From assembly GCA_963921825.1 (NCBI GenBank), contig OY997596.1, positions 39,175,932-39,239,931 of the forward strand: a stretch of DNA of 64,000 bases. Direction: 5' to 3'. Below, one piece after another: positions 12,515-23,998 of this stretch. The first letter of the stretch is position 1; every line of letters starts with the position of its first letter. A model generated the notes under the pieces. That model was not told the origin of the DNA. It saw only the letters and a program-made list of their open reading frames with translations, and ran no database searches. The translations under genes were made by a program, and so were the position numbers. The DNA comes from Erodium maritimum. Its lineage: Eukaryota > Streptophyta > Magnoliopsida > Geraniales > Geraniaceae.

Positions 12515-13742
12515 TTTTTTTTTTGAAACGGAGCCATCTAGGCATTTCATTTAAATTGAAGAAGAACACATAAAAGTGCATCCGATATAAAGAACCAGGA
12601 CCACGAAAGAACAGACACAGAACGGGCCTCCCGCGCCAACTAATGGTTGTTATGTTCGATGTCCTAACTATATACTCGAGTTTGACATCCTCGAGAGTAG
12701 AAATAATAGAATGATATTCGTATAGAATACGTCTTACCGGGGAAAAAAGAGGGGTATTGCCCAGGATCAGGTTCACCACATATTGTGTGTCACATCTAAT
12801 TACGATCTTGGTGTGTCCCTATGCCCGATTCCATTGGAGAGCCCGAAGAATGGGCATAGCTTCAGCGTATTCCGGGCCTAACTTGCCCGCTATGGTACCA
12901 TTGCTCTTATATATAATAGAGCCTCTATCATTTATGTAAATCCAGCTTCACCCCATTTGCTCTGTTTCAGCAAAAACAATACCATCAATATTGATAGAGC
13001 ACCATTCTCGCGGGGGAGGTGACCAACCCACCTCCCTTCTCAGTTTTGGACCTGGGGGTCCAGTCTTTAGCTTCGCATGTGCTTCCGCCCCGTTACAAAG
13101 TTGGCTACGAACCGTGGCATCTAAAGCTTTAGTTGTTTTCATAAACTGGTCCCACACATGACACAGCCTCATTTCTAGCTTTGCACAGCTCCCACAGGGT
13201 CATAACTATACGGGTTTTAATCGCCATATCCGATCCAGCCAAAATTTCTATCAACTAGGACTCGATAGTATGGTGTGGTAGTATTGGGGTTTGTAGCCCA
13301 TGTTTTGACCAGACTTCCTTAGCAAATTACAATGGAGGAGCTGATGGGATGTGGTCTCCCGGTCAGCAGTGTAAACTAGGCAAACTTCCAGGATAGGGAC
13401 ATATTTTGTCCGAAGGTTTGCTGCCACTTGAAGAGTACCTGAAAGGGCTCACCATAAGAATACCTTTATACGGGGTTGGGTATCAAGATCCCATACCCCC
13501 ATCCAGACCGAAACTCCTCCAGAAGGCTGCCACCTTCCATTTCCCCGAGCTAGAAGGCGATAACCCTCCTTACATGTGTAAATACCCCGGGTATTATGAG
13601 TCCGGTACCACTTATCCTTGCTCTCAGTCAGAGGTGGGGGAACCTGCAAAATGTCCTGAATAATAGTAGGTGGGAAGTGTTGGGCTAACTTAGCCTCATT
13701 CCAAGACTCCGCAGTAGATGACGTTAACTCCATCACCATCAA
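12515..13742 (-). mobile_element. Third L1-type LINE fragment with poly(A)
   Basis: This is the 3' end of a LINE on the minus strand. The zf-RVT region is at 13742-13449 (WYRTHNTRGIYTCKEGYRLL and IKVFLW). RNase H starts at about 13060 with WCSINIDGIV, whose aspartate is the usual first catalytic residue, and continues near 12779-12600 (EYIVRTSN). The 3' end has a run of ten T on + (12515-12524), that is a poly(A) tail. It is truncated at 13742 and broken by frameshifts. No convincing target duplication was seen. Confidence 0.75.
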
Positions 13743-13848
13743 TACATATTAATCTATACAGAAATAAGAAAATCAAAAACAAAAAAACTTGTAACATAAA
13801 TATAAAAACCTCCATGAATTAAAGAGGTCATCCAACACATATTTTATA

Positions 13849-14326
13849 GGGTTAAATATCGAAACTTACTCTTAAGTATTGGTCACGAACACTACACTAC
13901 CCACGTTTTCAAAATGAATACTACACTACCTTTAAGTATTGGTCACGCGATTTTGTTAGTAAAAATGGACGGAATTTTTCATTCCGTTTGTCATATGACC
14001 TCAAGTGTCATATAAAGGATGGTAAAATGACGTTTCCCCTTAATTATATGACCTCTACACATTTTATAAGGAACATTACCATTGTACCCTCGTTATAGTT
14101 ACTTTAAAAATGTATAGAGGTCAAATACTTAGGGCAAAAAAACGTCATTTTACCATCCATTATATGACACTTGAGGTCATATGACTAACGGAATGGAAAA
14201 TTCCGTCCATTTTTACTAATAAAATCGTGTGACCAATACTTAAAGGTAGTGTAGTGTTCATTTTGAAAACGTGGGTAGTGTAGTGTTCGTGACCAATACT
14301 TAAGAGTAAGTTTCGATATTTAACCC
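13849..14326. mobile_element. Mutator-type MITE, 478 bp, long inverted repeats
   Basis: The element begins GGGTTAAATATCGAAAC and ends with its reverse complement, with arms of roughly 200 bases each that are nearly identical. Perfect 9-base target duplications TATTTTATA flank it at 13840-13848 and 14327-14335. Long terminal inverted repeats with a 9-base duplication are diagnostic of Mutator-like elements. It has no coding capacity and would fold into a strong hairpin if transcribed. Confidence 0.9.
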
Positions 14327-14350
14327 TATTTTATAACATGTATTAATATG

Positions 14351-15199
14351 TAGGAATGGAAATAGGGCGGCTTTGGCAATACCCGACCCCGACCCGAATC
14401 TCAAAACCTCTCCCGCCCCCGCTCCGAGCCCGACCTTATCCTGATCAAGCCCGAACTCGACTTCAGCCCGATCGGGTAGGTAATTACCCGACCCGCTCGA
14501 TTTAATTGTCTATAAAAAAAAGTGAGAAGTTTTAATAAATATTAAACTAATAAAAACCCAAAAGAAATTGGGCCAAAAAAATAATTAACTAACAAATGAG
14601 TTCATTCAACAATGAAACTCAAGAACAAATATGAGTTGAAAGTGAAAAGAGAGGTCTCATTTTATAGAGGTAAGAAGATTTTTTTTTTTTGTGTATTGTG
14701 GGCGATGTGGGACTTGGGATGGTGTTTGGAATCATACGAGTTAGATATAATTATATACCAACAAAAGACTTAAAAACATAACATGCTTGTAGTTGAGTTG
14801 GTAGAACAGTATAATGCCAAGAGAGGTCTCGAGTTTGAGTCCTATTATTATCAATTTTGTTTTTATCATATGGGCTCAGTACTTTATATTTATAAACTAC
14901 TAACATAAGGATGACACAAGTTGGTCTTGGATAAGTTGGTAAAATCCCATTTTACTAATAAATAGGTTATGGGTTCGAACCATGGCATGAAACTTTTTGA
15001 CAAAAAAAATATACATGGGCCTACGCTGGACTTGGGCTTGGGCTTTCCCCGAGGCGGGGCTTATCAATCCTGGCCTTGGATCGGACCCGGTCAACGCCCC
15101 GATCCCCAACCCGATGATGAATATACTCAGCCCGTACCTGGCCCGGTCAGATCGGGGTAGCCGGGTCCCCGTCGGGTCTGGGTCGCATTGCCATCCCTA
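14351..15199. mobile_element. hAT-like non-autonomous element, 849 bp
   Basis: The left end TAGGAATGGAAATAGGG and the reverse complement of the right end, TAGGGATGGCAATGCGA, are imperfect inverted repeats of the TAGGGATGGCAAT type. Perfect 8-base target duplications TTAATATG lie at 14343-14350 and 15200-15207. Both ends have GC-rich stretches built from CCCGACC-type units. The interior is AT-rich and carries tRNA-like promoter boxes (see 14790-14990). No transposase is encoded. Confidence 0.85.
14790..14990 (+). repeat. tRNA-like A and B boxes (SINE-like remnants)
   Basis: Two tRNA-like promoter pairs lie inside the hAT-like element: TAGTTGAGTTGGTAGAAC (A-box-like, about 14792) with GAGTTTGAGTCCT (B-box-like, about 14829), and GATAAGTTGGTAAAAT (about 14930) with GGGTTCGAACC (B box, about 14971). 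No cloverleaf with an acceptor stem could be drawn for either, so these are not tRNA genes. They look like remnants of tRNA-derived SINEs or chance descendants of them. Confidence 0.4.
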
Positions 15200-15253
15200 T
15201 TAATATGTTATTTCCTTTTCCTTCCCTTTATATACTTCAACTGTTACTATTGT

Positions 15254-16054
15254 GTCCTAGACCCGAGCCCCCTGGGACACAAAGTAGAAAACGAACGTGT
15301 CTGGATCGAGATCTTTAACCACCACACCCATGCCGGCGCGACCTCATGCACGCGTGATGATTGACAGTAGAACCTCCTTCTGGGGAAGGTTGGGGGAGGC
15401 CAGACGGCCCACCATACCAAAACGGAGGCGTGCCAGAATCTGGGATCTGGTGGATTGTATGGCACCACGACCTCCATCTCCTCTTCCTCGGTGAGACAGA
15501 AGGCAGAAAAAGTGGCTTGGAGGTCCTCCCACCGACGACGGAAGAACAGGAGGAGCCGGAACCCTTACATGGGTTGCCACCGAATGAGAGGTCAGAACCC
15601 TAATGTTGGTCACCGTCCTCGAGACAAGCACATGAACCTAAGGCGAGTCCATGGAAGCCGACGGTGGTGCTTGATCAAGCACTTTGATCGGTCGGTCCTT
15701 CTTCGTCTTGGTCGGGAGTGCAGTCGGTATGGTCTCTCCTGGCGAGAAAACCACCAAGGTCTGGTCCTTCAACAATGGAGGTTGTAGGAGCTCGATGGAA
15801 GAGAACGGTAACATGATCGAGGGAAGAGACTTCGGACATCGTTTCTTCCTCTCCCTCACCGGTTTGACGAAACCCATAAAGGGCTTTGGGGGCATAAATA
15901 GCGGTGGGGAGATAAGTGAAGCACCTAAGAATGGGGACAACTCTAACAACAAACAACAACGATACGACCGTAGAAGGCAACACATACACGACAAAACTTG
16001 GGGTTGGTCTCACAAGTACCGAGTATATTAGATGTATTAAGATTGTCCTTATAA
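15254..16054. mobile_element. 801 bp insertion with 18-bp target duplication
   Basis: The segment is bracketed by a perfect 18-base direct repeat, TTCAACTGTTACTATTGT, at 15236-15253 and 16055-16072. A duplication this long points to target-primed retroposition or repair-associated duplication. There is no poly(A) or poly(T) tract at either end, and no terminal inverted repeats. The interior is GC-rich with open frames on both strands (for example 15684-16031 on + and 15675-16013 on -), but none resembles a known protein. It ends only about 100 bases upstream of the transcribed start of the STY13-like gene and so may lie in its promoter. Confidence 0.7.
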
Positions 16055-16072
16055 TTCAACTGTTACTATTGT

Positions 16073-17124
16073 TTTAAAAGTTGATTATTAAATTAAAAAA
16101 CCGTGATCTAAAAATTATGTAAATAAAATATCCTTGTAAAAAAAAAGCTGTCATTTTATCAGTCCCAAAACAAACAGTTGTGCTGATCACAAGTAGACGC
16201 AGTTTGTGCCCCCATTCTCCATTTCTCCTCCACTCTCCACTGTGTGAGCAAGTACAAAATGAAAATAAAAGTAAAAGGTGTTGGAGTTACAACACAGATT
16301 TCCAGCAACCGCACAAGTCCCCATTTTTCTCTCTGCTCTTAGTCTCCTTGCTCCTTGCCATTGCCAACACACTACAATCTCGTCTTCTCCGATTCCTTGG
16401 CGCGATCGAGGTACGTTTTGTTGTGCCTTGAGCGCTCACTGTTGCTCGTGTGAAATTGTAGCTGACGTGATTTGTTCGTGTGTTTAATTTGAGCTGTTAG
16501 GGTTTATGGTTGGCTTTATTTTGCTTGATTTAGTATTTCGATTTCTTCTCGTTAGCTTCTTCTGTATATGGGAACGATGGAGTTATTATTGCATCTCCAA
16601 ATGAGAAGGAAACCAAAATTTTGGATTACTAATTGATAGGAAGCATTAAATTTTGGTGTATATATATATTTGTGTGTATGCACTTGTTATTTTTCTATAT
16701 ATGGCTGTGTTAAGTTTTAAGGTTGGTTGGTGCATTTTTTGCTTTCCTTTATTTGGTCAAGGTTGATTGATCTTGTTAATGGTTGAGCAAAATTATTTTC
16801 TTTTCACTGAAATTCTTTTTGTGGGACTCAGAGTGATTACTTAAATCATTCACTTTAGGTATGATTGGACCTCAAATATATAAGTATCTGGATTAGGAAA
16901 TCGTATAAATTGAAGGTCTTGGTATCAAAGTTTCATTTTGTTTTAATGTTTTCTTTTTGTGGTGCATATTTTTCTATATTTTGTTCAAAGTGATTGCATA
17001 AATATATTTTAGGGGCTTATTTTTTGTATATATCTATTTTAGGTGCTTGGTAGGGGTATTGTCTGAGTTCAGAAATTCTTATGCTGTGAGGGATTTTGAA
17101 GATTGTACTGCTTGAGCTAGAAAA
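16073..17124 (+). promoter_or_regulatory. Promoter, 5' leader and leader intron of STY13-like
   Basis: An AT-rich stretch near 16117-16130 (GTAAATAAAATAT) could supply a TATA function, followed by a CT-rich leader (about 16180-16410) typical of plant 5' untranslated regions. A good donor GTACG follows at 16411 and an acceptor TCTATTTTAG ends at 17042, giving a probable intron in the leader. The second leader exon runs to the ATG at 17125. The large T-rich intron fits plant leader introns, which often raise expression. This structure is inferred from the sequence alone. Confidence 0.55.
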
Positions 17125-20100
17125 ATGTTGGAAGGCGGTCCTAAATTCACTGTTGCAGTTGATCTGAATCATCATGATAACAATTATTATGATTTATCTC
17201 AAGGATTCTACCAGAAACTTGGGGAGGGGACCAACATGTCTATCGACAGTTTTGGCAGCTTGCAAACAAGTAATGGAGGAGGTTCTGTTGCAATGTCAAT
17301 AGATAACAGCAGTGTTGGATCAAATGGTTCCAACACTCGCATTCTGAACCACCAAGGGCTGCGGCGGCGCGCCACTGACAACTTCTCTATTGCACACAGT
17401 GTTAATCGTCGAGGAAGAGTAACACATGCTTTGAGTGACGATGCCCTGGCTCAAGCTATGATGGATAGCAATTCCCCAACACAGGGGCTTGAAAACTTTT
17501 ATGAGTGGACCATTGACTTGAGGAAGCTTAATATGGGACCACCTTTTGCTCAAGGAGCTTTCGGGAAGCTGTATAGAGGTACATACAATGGTGAGGATGT
17601 TGCTATCAAACTCTTGGAGCGGCCAGAACATGACCTAGAAAAAGCACAGTTGATGGAACAACAATTTCAACAGGAAGTTATGATGCTTGCAACCTTAAAG
17701 CATCCTAACATAGTTGGGTTTAGAGGTGCATGCCGGAAACCCATGGTATGGTGTATCGTTACAGAATATGCCAAAGGGGGCTCTGTTAGGCAGTTTCTGA
17801 TGAAGCGGCAAAACCGAGCTGTTCCATTGAAATTGGCAGTCAAGCAGGCCTTGGATGTTGCAAGGGGGATGGCATATGTACATGGGCTTGGTCTGATTCA
17901 CAGGGATTTAAAATCCGACAATCTATTGATTTCTGGGGACAAATCCATAAAGATCGCGGATTTTGGCGTGGCCCGTATTGAGGTGCAGACTGAAGGAATG
18001 ACACCTGAGACAGGAACATATCGCTGGATGGCTCCGTAAGATTTTAATCCTTTAGCTTTACTATCTCAGTTCGCATGTTATTACTTTCTCATTTTGTTTA
18101 AACTGGATTTTTGTGCAATGTTACTTTGATCTCCTTGTTCTCGATATTGTATGATTGGTATAATTTAACATTGTTCTGTAACAAATTTCATGAGATGACA
18201 GGCCAAGTGCACTATGTAGGAGGGTCAGATAAATTTTATGTTGTTTTATAAATTGTAATGCACACGAGTCTTCAGAGCTTGTTTACCATCTACTCCCTAT
18301 TAGAAGATCTGATCTACATTGGTGGCAGTCTGTAGTATTACTTCGAGCATTTAGTTAGTTCTACAAATGTACCATTATGATTTGATTTGATTTCTTCTGC
18401 AATATAAGCTGCAGTCTCTATGATCTTGGCATCTAGATATGTTAGTGATACAATTTGAAAGCTAGTGGTGTAATTTAGTTTGATTGAAGTGGAAGTCTGA
18501 TAGCTAAAGTTCATGCACTGGTTGGGTTTAAATTAATGTAGACATCGATAACTATATGTTAATGACCCACAATACATGTATCTATGTGCATGTGTAAATT
18601 ATGAACAAAATAATGTGCATTGATGAAGTTGTTCTAATTGCCTCTGCCAACTAGACCTGCCCTTCGTAAGTGTGAGTTAAGGTTTACAGTTCTGCTCTTG
18701 GAATTGTTAGAATGCATTTAATTCCTGGCTGAGATTGTGAATTAGATTTGTCTTTGGTAACTATAGTTTGCCAAGCCACGAGCAAATTTTGGTTTAATGA
18801 TTCAACTCTTGCAAGGACTAGAAAAATGAGGTCATAAGTTTGAATTGCCTTGTGCCACTTGTGGGGTAAAGTATGTTAGGTTCATTTATCCCTAATTTGA
18901 AGGCAAAACTTAGTGATTTCTTTGCGTAAATCCTTCCTTCTTCGCACTGTAGGATACAGTTAACTTTGTAATTAAAATAATGAATCTAACGTGGGTGTAA
19001 AATATGTGAGCATAAAAGGCTATTTGAATTATATATCTTACCAAATCAACATTGCCAGCCAAACATCTACAAATAATCCTTGTTCTACTTGCATTGTGTC
19101 GGTAGAAAGGTAGGTCTTGAAACTTGGTCATGAACTAGGTTTCTTGTCGAACTGAATCTACTGTAGTGGTTGGTGTAGGACACATCATGTAATATTGTCA
19201 CATATATGTCCACATATCACCAAACTGAACAAGCCTTTTATTTTGAAGTTTGGCACAATATTTTGGTAGAAAATTTGCAAAGATGATTTTGCGGTGAATG
19301 CGTCTATGGAATTTGTAGATATCTTGAATAGCAGGATAGGCTAGAAGATAGTGAATCCTTTGATCTTAAGAAATTATAAAAGAGGAATTTATCCAAGTGC
19401 CTGTAATGGTTAATCTCCAACCTCCATAATGTCTCACTGAGCATTTTTCTTAAATAACTACATGATATGACTAAAATATTTTAGTTGTCATTTCTACTGG
19501 ACAATTGAAAACGAATTGATGATGTACTCATCTGTGGAAGTTTACCGCCTCGCTGATTAACTAAGCAACTTGTTTGTGAGAATCTGCTGAAAATATAATA
19601 GTTATATGATGTGTGAATGTGGAAATAGCTGAAGATCTCTACGAAAGGGGGAAGGGCAAGTAAATACTTCGCTGGATTATAATTTAGAAAAGAAGACACC
19701 ACATCTTTGTAAGTTGAGAATGTAACAAAAACTCAAATTTTAATTCGTGTTTAGCCTTTTTTTAGAAGCCTTTTAGTCAAATTGGAGATTGATGAAAACT
19801 ATCTTTAATGTTTTATGTCAAAGTTTCATGAGTATTGAAATCAGTTGAGGAAAATCAAATAAAATCAATGTTGGATGAGAAATGCCATTGTGATTGAATA
19901 GCTACGTAGAGTCGACCATACTAATGGGCATGTTAAAACTTTTCTTAATTACAAGTTGGTTGACGGAGCCTGAAGCCATGACTTGTCATAAACATGCTAA
20001 AATACTGAAATAGATAAATTAAAACTTTACTTAATTACAAGTTGGTTGACGGAGCCTGAATCCGTGACTTGTCATAAACATGCTAAAATACTGAAATAGA

Positions 20101-21324
20101 TAAATGTAAGCAAGAAACGGATCAAGCAGGGTGCAGGTGAGTGAAAATCATTAAATTGTCTGGTTTAGAATCACAAATTACCATGCAGGCACGAGACGTT
20201 TCTAGAGAAATTTGTCTTGCTATTTATATTTTTGCTTTCTCTGTCAGAATGTCCTTTTTGAGATCCTGATCTTAAATTTCTCTTGACGTTTATCCTCATC
20301 CTAGCCGCCCTTGGTTACGTTACACCTTGGCTAACTGAATATAATTCAATATATATCTCCTTTGTCGTTTAGTTCATATTCTCTGAAATGCTTTCAATGA
20401 AAAGTTAGAATATAAAACTAAGTGCATGCGTTATGGAGTTGATTGGCTGTCTTCTCTGTCATTGATTTTCTTTTACAGATGGCGTGTGGATTAAAATGCT
20501 CACTACTTTTTTTTATTGTGATGATTATTATCTTGTCGTGTACTATGTTAGAGTACAACTGGAACCTGAGTGCACTGCAGAATATTTGTATAGGTAGTAG
20601 CATTAGTTATAATTTTCAGTCATTCCTGTCTTCCCTGCATCAATTATTTTTTTACTGTGACGTGTGGATCAAAATGCTCATTACATTTTGGGGTAGTCAG
20701 GAGATTATTTTGAGGGGAGCATTAATTATGATTTCACTCATGGATTGGGTTTAGCAGTAGACAAGGTGCCTAGTATGATTTACCTTTAAAGGCTCAAGCA
20801 AGAGTATATTTATTTAAAATCTTTTGTCTTCTAATTTTGGGTTATGACTTATTTTTTTCCTCTTGGGGGAGAAATAGAACTTGCCATCATGGGGAGGTTG
20901 TTTTAAGCTTTGCAGATCTTGTGCTTCTCTTATTGGTTTTGTTCAGTATGAATGAGAGATTGCTTATTTAATTGGGGTGTGCAGGGAGATGATCCAGCAC
21001 AGGCCATACACGCAGAAGGTGGATGTGTATAGTTTTGGAATTGTTCTGTGGGAACTCCTCACAGGAATGCTTCCGTTTCAGAATATGACAGCGGTGCAGG
21101 CAGCATTTGCGGTTGTAAACAAGGGTGTCCGCCCAGTCGTCCCTAGGGATTGCTTGCCTGTTCTGGGCGGGATCATGACTCGGTGCTGGGATGCCAACCC
21201 AGACGTCAGGCCGCCGTTCCCCGAAATTGTGGACATGCTCGAGAAAGCCCAGTGTGATATCATGACAAATGTGCGCAAAGCCCGTTTCAGGTGCTGCATC
21301 TCCCGGCCTAGCACAGCCGACTGA
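17125..21324 (+). CDS. STY13-like: STY13-like serine/threonine/tyrosine kinase
   Basis: Two coding exons, 17125-18035 and 20985-21324, join in phase across a GT-AG intron (the proline codon of the APE motif is split) to give 416 aa, close to the roughly 411 aa of Arabidopsis STY13. The N-terminal 125 residues are a family-typical serine-rich region beginning MLEGGPKF. The kinase domain follows: glycine loop AQGAFG (142-147, with alanine for the first glycine as in this family), VAIK lysine 162, HRDLKSDN (259-266, catalytic Asp 261), DFG (279-281), GTYRWMAPE activation segment, and WDANPDVRP in lobe C. The C-terminal tail RKARFRCC is characteristic of the family. It belongs to the Raf-like group of plant dual-specificity kinases and is expected in cytosolic signalling, where relatives phosphorylate other proteins on Ser/Thr/Tyr. 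All catalytic residues are present and the frame is intact, so the gene looks functional. Confidence 0.95.
18036..20984 (+). other. Large intron of the STY13-like gene
   Basis: This 2.95 kb intron starts GTAAG and ends GTGCAG. It has no supported internal gene. It contains a tandem duplication (19933-20104) and a weaker repeated motif with GTGTGGATTAAAATGCTCA near 20484 and 20662. Open frames inside are short and of no recognisable family. Confidence 0.9.
19933..20104. repeat. Tandem duplication, 86-bp unit, two copies
   Basis: Two adjacent copies of an 86-base unit (19933-20018 and 20019-20104) differ at only a few positions. The unit contains ACAAGTTGGTTGACGGAGCC. It lies within the STY13-like intron and looks like a recent local duplication. 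Confidence 0.85.
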
Positions 21325-21720
21325 TTGTTGAAAAGGAGGAGCTGTGTTTGTGTGTATTTATCACACCCGTCCCAGTGTATTTAATTTCTTATTTCCTTCT
21401 TGATAAAGAAAAAAGGTAAGGGGACTTGTTTCTGTGTAAGGATTTATATTGTTGAATTAGTAACTAGCAGGGGAGATTCCATATGCCCTTCCTGCTAGCT
21501 CTATCAAACTGCACTGTTCATTTTTTTTTTTGTATCCCTTAGAAATGCAGTCATTCAATGGTTTCAACTTACGGAGCACATATTTTAGGGCTGAGAATTT
21601 ACTGGTTTTGGCTGTTTCAAAATTCAGATTTTGATGGTTGGTTTTGATCTGGAACCCGAACTTAAATTGAAATTCAAGTGTTTGACCGGTTGGACGAGCA
21701 AATATTAGAGGTAGTTTCAA
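21325..21720 (+). other. 3' flank of STY13-like gene
   Basis: AT-rich sequence follows the TGA stop and probably contains the 3' untranslated region and polyadenylation site, though no single signal can be chosen. No other gene is seen before the Harbinger element at about 21721. Confidence 0.5.
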
Positions 21721-23750
21721 AAGCATGTACAATGGGTCAAATCGTATCATCAAACCATATGCTGATTGAGCAAAATAGTGGTTTGCAAGCCTTGAAATAA
21801 ATTGTGTTCCACAGTGATACAAATCAGATTGAGAATCGTGCTGTGAGTGGATGCTGACTGGATGTTGAATTGATATTTTGTTGATTTTATTAAATTCTGT
21901 AATGAAACAGTAAATGTTATATAAAATTTAAATAAATTTGATAAAAAATAATGAATAATAACATAAATTAAAATAAATTTGACAAAATTAATATTGATTA
22001 CATAAAGATTATTCAACGCCGAACAAAGACCACCAAGTACAAAAGTGTTGTATATATAAAGATTTATTCACTCGTCGTCGGAATGGTAATGCTCTCCAAA
22101 TTGACATCATATGTGTTCAATAAGGACCCTTTGTAGTTGCTGATGGGTCTGAGCATTTGTGACACTGAGTCGAGCATCAAAGCGTTGTTGGTATTGCAAG
22201 TGATCTCCTTGGTATCATCATCCCGGTGGTGTCCAATTAGGCATTTCAGGAGCGGGGTCGAACAACAACTCGTCATCTCCTGCTTCGTACCGGTCACGTT
22301 CATCCTCTACAATCATGTTGTGTAGGATGATACAAGTTTGCATGATATTAACCAAAGTGTACTTGCTCCAAACACGAGCGGGACGGAAAATGATGTGCCA
22401 CCGTGCTTGGATGACTCCGAAAGCCCGTTCAATATCTATATTAGCACCTTCTTGGACCTTAGCAAAAAACTTCTGTTTGCAAGTATAGGGATGACGAATA
22501 GACTTCACGAACCGACACCATGTTGGGTAAATGTCGTCCACCAAATATTAAGGTTGGTCGTACCGATGGCCGTTGATCTCGTACTCGACGACAAGCTCAC
22601 GGCCATGAAAAACGTCGTGGAATAAGTGGTTTTGGTTGAGGATGTTGATGTCGTTGTTCAAGACACTCATCCGGAAAAAAACCATGCCAAATCCATAAAT
22701 CACGGGACGCTACCGCTTCCAGCATAATGGTTGGATCCCTGTGGTGGTCTCCCCGGCCATTGGGTCCTTGCGATGCGGTTGAGCAATTCTTCCACTCCCA
22801 ATGCATGCAGTCGAGACTCCCAACCATGCCAGGGAACCTTCGGTTGTACCCTTCTATGAGTAATCGGTTCAAGTCCTCTGGTGTGGGTGTACCCTCGTAC
22901 TAATCCCTGAATACCTCAATGACGGTCTTGCAAAATCTGCATAAACATTCAAGTACTGTTCTTACCCCAATTTGTAGGGATTTTTCCAACGAACCGGTCG
23001 GTCACCCATAGGCAAGCATCCGTATTGCGGCGATGCATTTTTGGCGCGTTGATAACCCAAAGCGTCCCGCTTCCGAATGAAGTAATTGTCATGCTCCGCT
23101 ACCTTGTCCATAACCCGTTGAAAAAGTGGTCGGCACATACGGAATCGACGCCTAAACATAGCGGGCCCATATGGGTTGATCATCAAAATAATCCTTCATG
23201 AGTTTCTCGTGAGCTTCGAGACGACCTCTATGAATCACATGTCGGGAATGTTCCCCACGTTCGATCCTCTCCCTAAGTGTGTTGATCTTTGGCATTGCTC
23301 TCTATATGCCTCTATCAACCCTTCGTCGGGCTCGTTCTTCAACTAAACATATTTCGGTTGCCAACTCCTCATACGATGGACCCTCATCGTCAGACATTTT
23401 GTATCGAAATGTAAGAGAGAAGTATGGTACAAAAATCATAGAGAAGTTGGAGAATGGTTGATGGTTTGAAAAATGGGGTTTTGGAGGGGTGATATTTATA
23501 GGGTTCAAATATGATTTACTGAATTAAAAAAAACTTATCGTTATTTTTCAGACGTTGCCAATGGTCGGAAATTTTTTTCTCGCCAAGGCCACGTGTCGCC
23601 ATGCGATTGGTTGGCCGAGCAACTCGGTTCGCACGAACTGCGGCGCACGAAACCGGGGCGCGAGTCGCGTAATCAGCGCTCCACAACGCGCCGACCCGCA
23701 ACTCATGAAACGCTAAAACGCGGTTCGGTTCACGGTATGTATAAGTTGGT
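21721..23750 (-). mobile_element. PIF/Harbinger element, copy 1 (decayed)
   Basis: The left end reads AAGCATGTACAATGG, one base off the GAGCATGTACAATG-type terminus seen in the other Harbinger copies in this window. The right end near 23740 is eroded, so its position is approximate. The interior carries the transposase pseudogene described separately. It is homologous in inverted orientation to the copy at about 24990-26725, including the GC-rich subterminal zone around 23580-23700. Confidence 0.7.
22218..23397 (-). pseudogene. Harbinger DDE transposase pseudogene, copy 1
   Basis: The frame starts at the ATG at 23397 (MSDDEGPSYEELA) and runs to a stop at 22218. It encodes a PIF/Harbinger (DDE_Tnp_4) transposase but is broken. 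Recognisable pieces are FRRRFRMCRPLFQRVMD (about 23150), GSLDCMHWEWKNC with the first catalytic Asp (about 22810), YLVDDIYPTW with the second Asp (about 22545), and IERAFGVIQARW with the catalytic Glu (about 22420). A tyrosine codon just before YLVDD has become TAA, and at least two frameshifts occur upstream. The triad residues are still legible, so decay is fairly recent, but no complete enzyme can be made. Confidence 0.85.
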
Positions 23751-23998
23751 TATAAAAATATAGGACAACTGAGAGCATGATCAGTGGTGGGCGTGTAGCA
23801 CTAACATGCATTGTAAAATCGCCGAGTAAAACGTCGTGTATTTAACAATTTCAATGGAGATAATGGTTGTTTTTTGGCATGCGATGTTAAATTTATCGCC
23901 TATGAAAATCATAATCGACGATAATTTGGGCCTTATTTGAATGTGTTAACTAATAGAATTAAGCCTCTTTTATTATAATTAGCCTTCAATAGAATTAT

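Noticed and set aside
14920..14990. Possible tRNA gene (GGGTTCGAACC)
   Set aside because: No acceptor stem or complete cloverleaf could be drawn; only promoter-like boxes remain.
19933..20104. CRISPR-like or satellite array
   Set aside because: There are only two copies with no spacer pattern; it is a simple tandem duplication in an intron.
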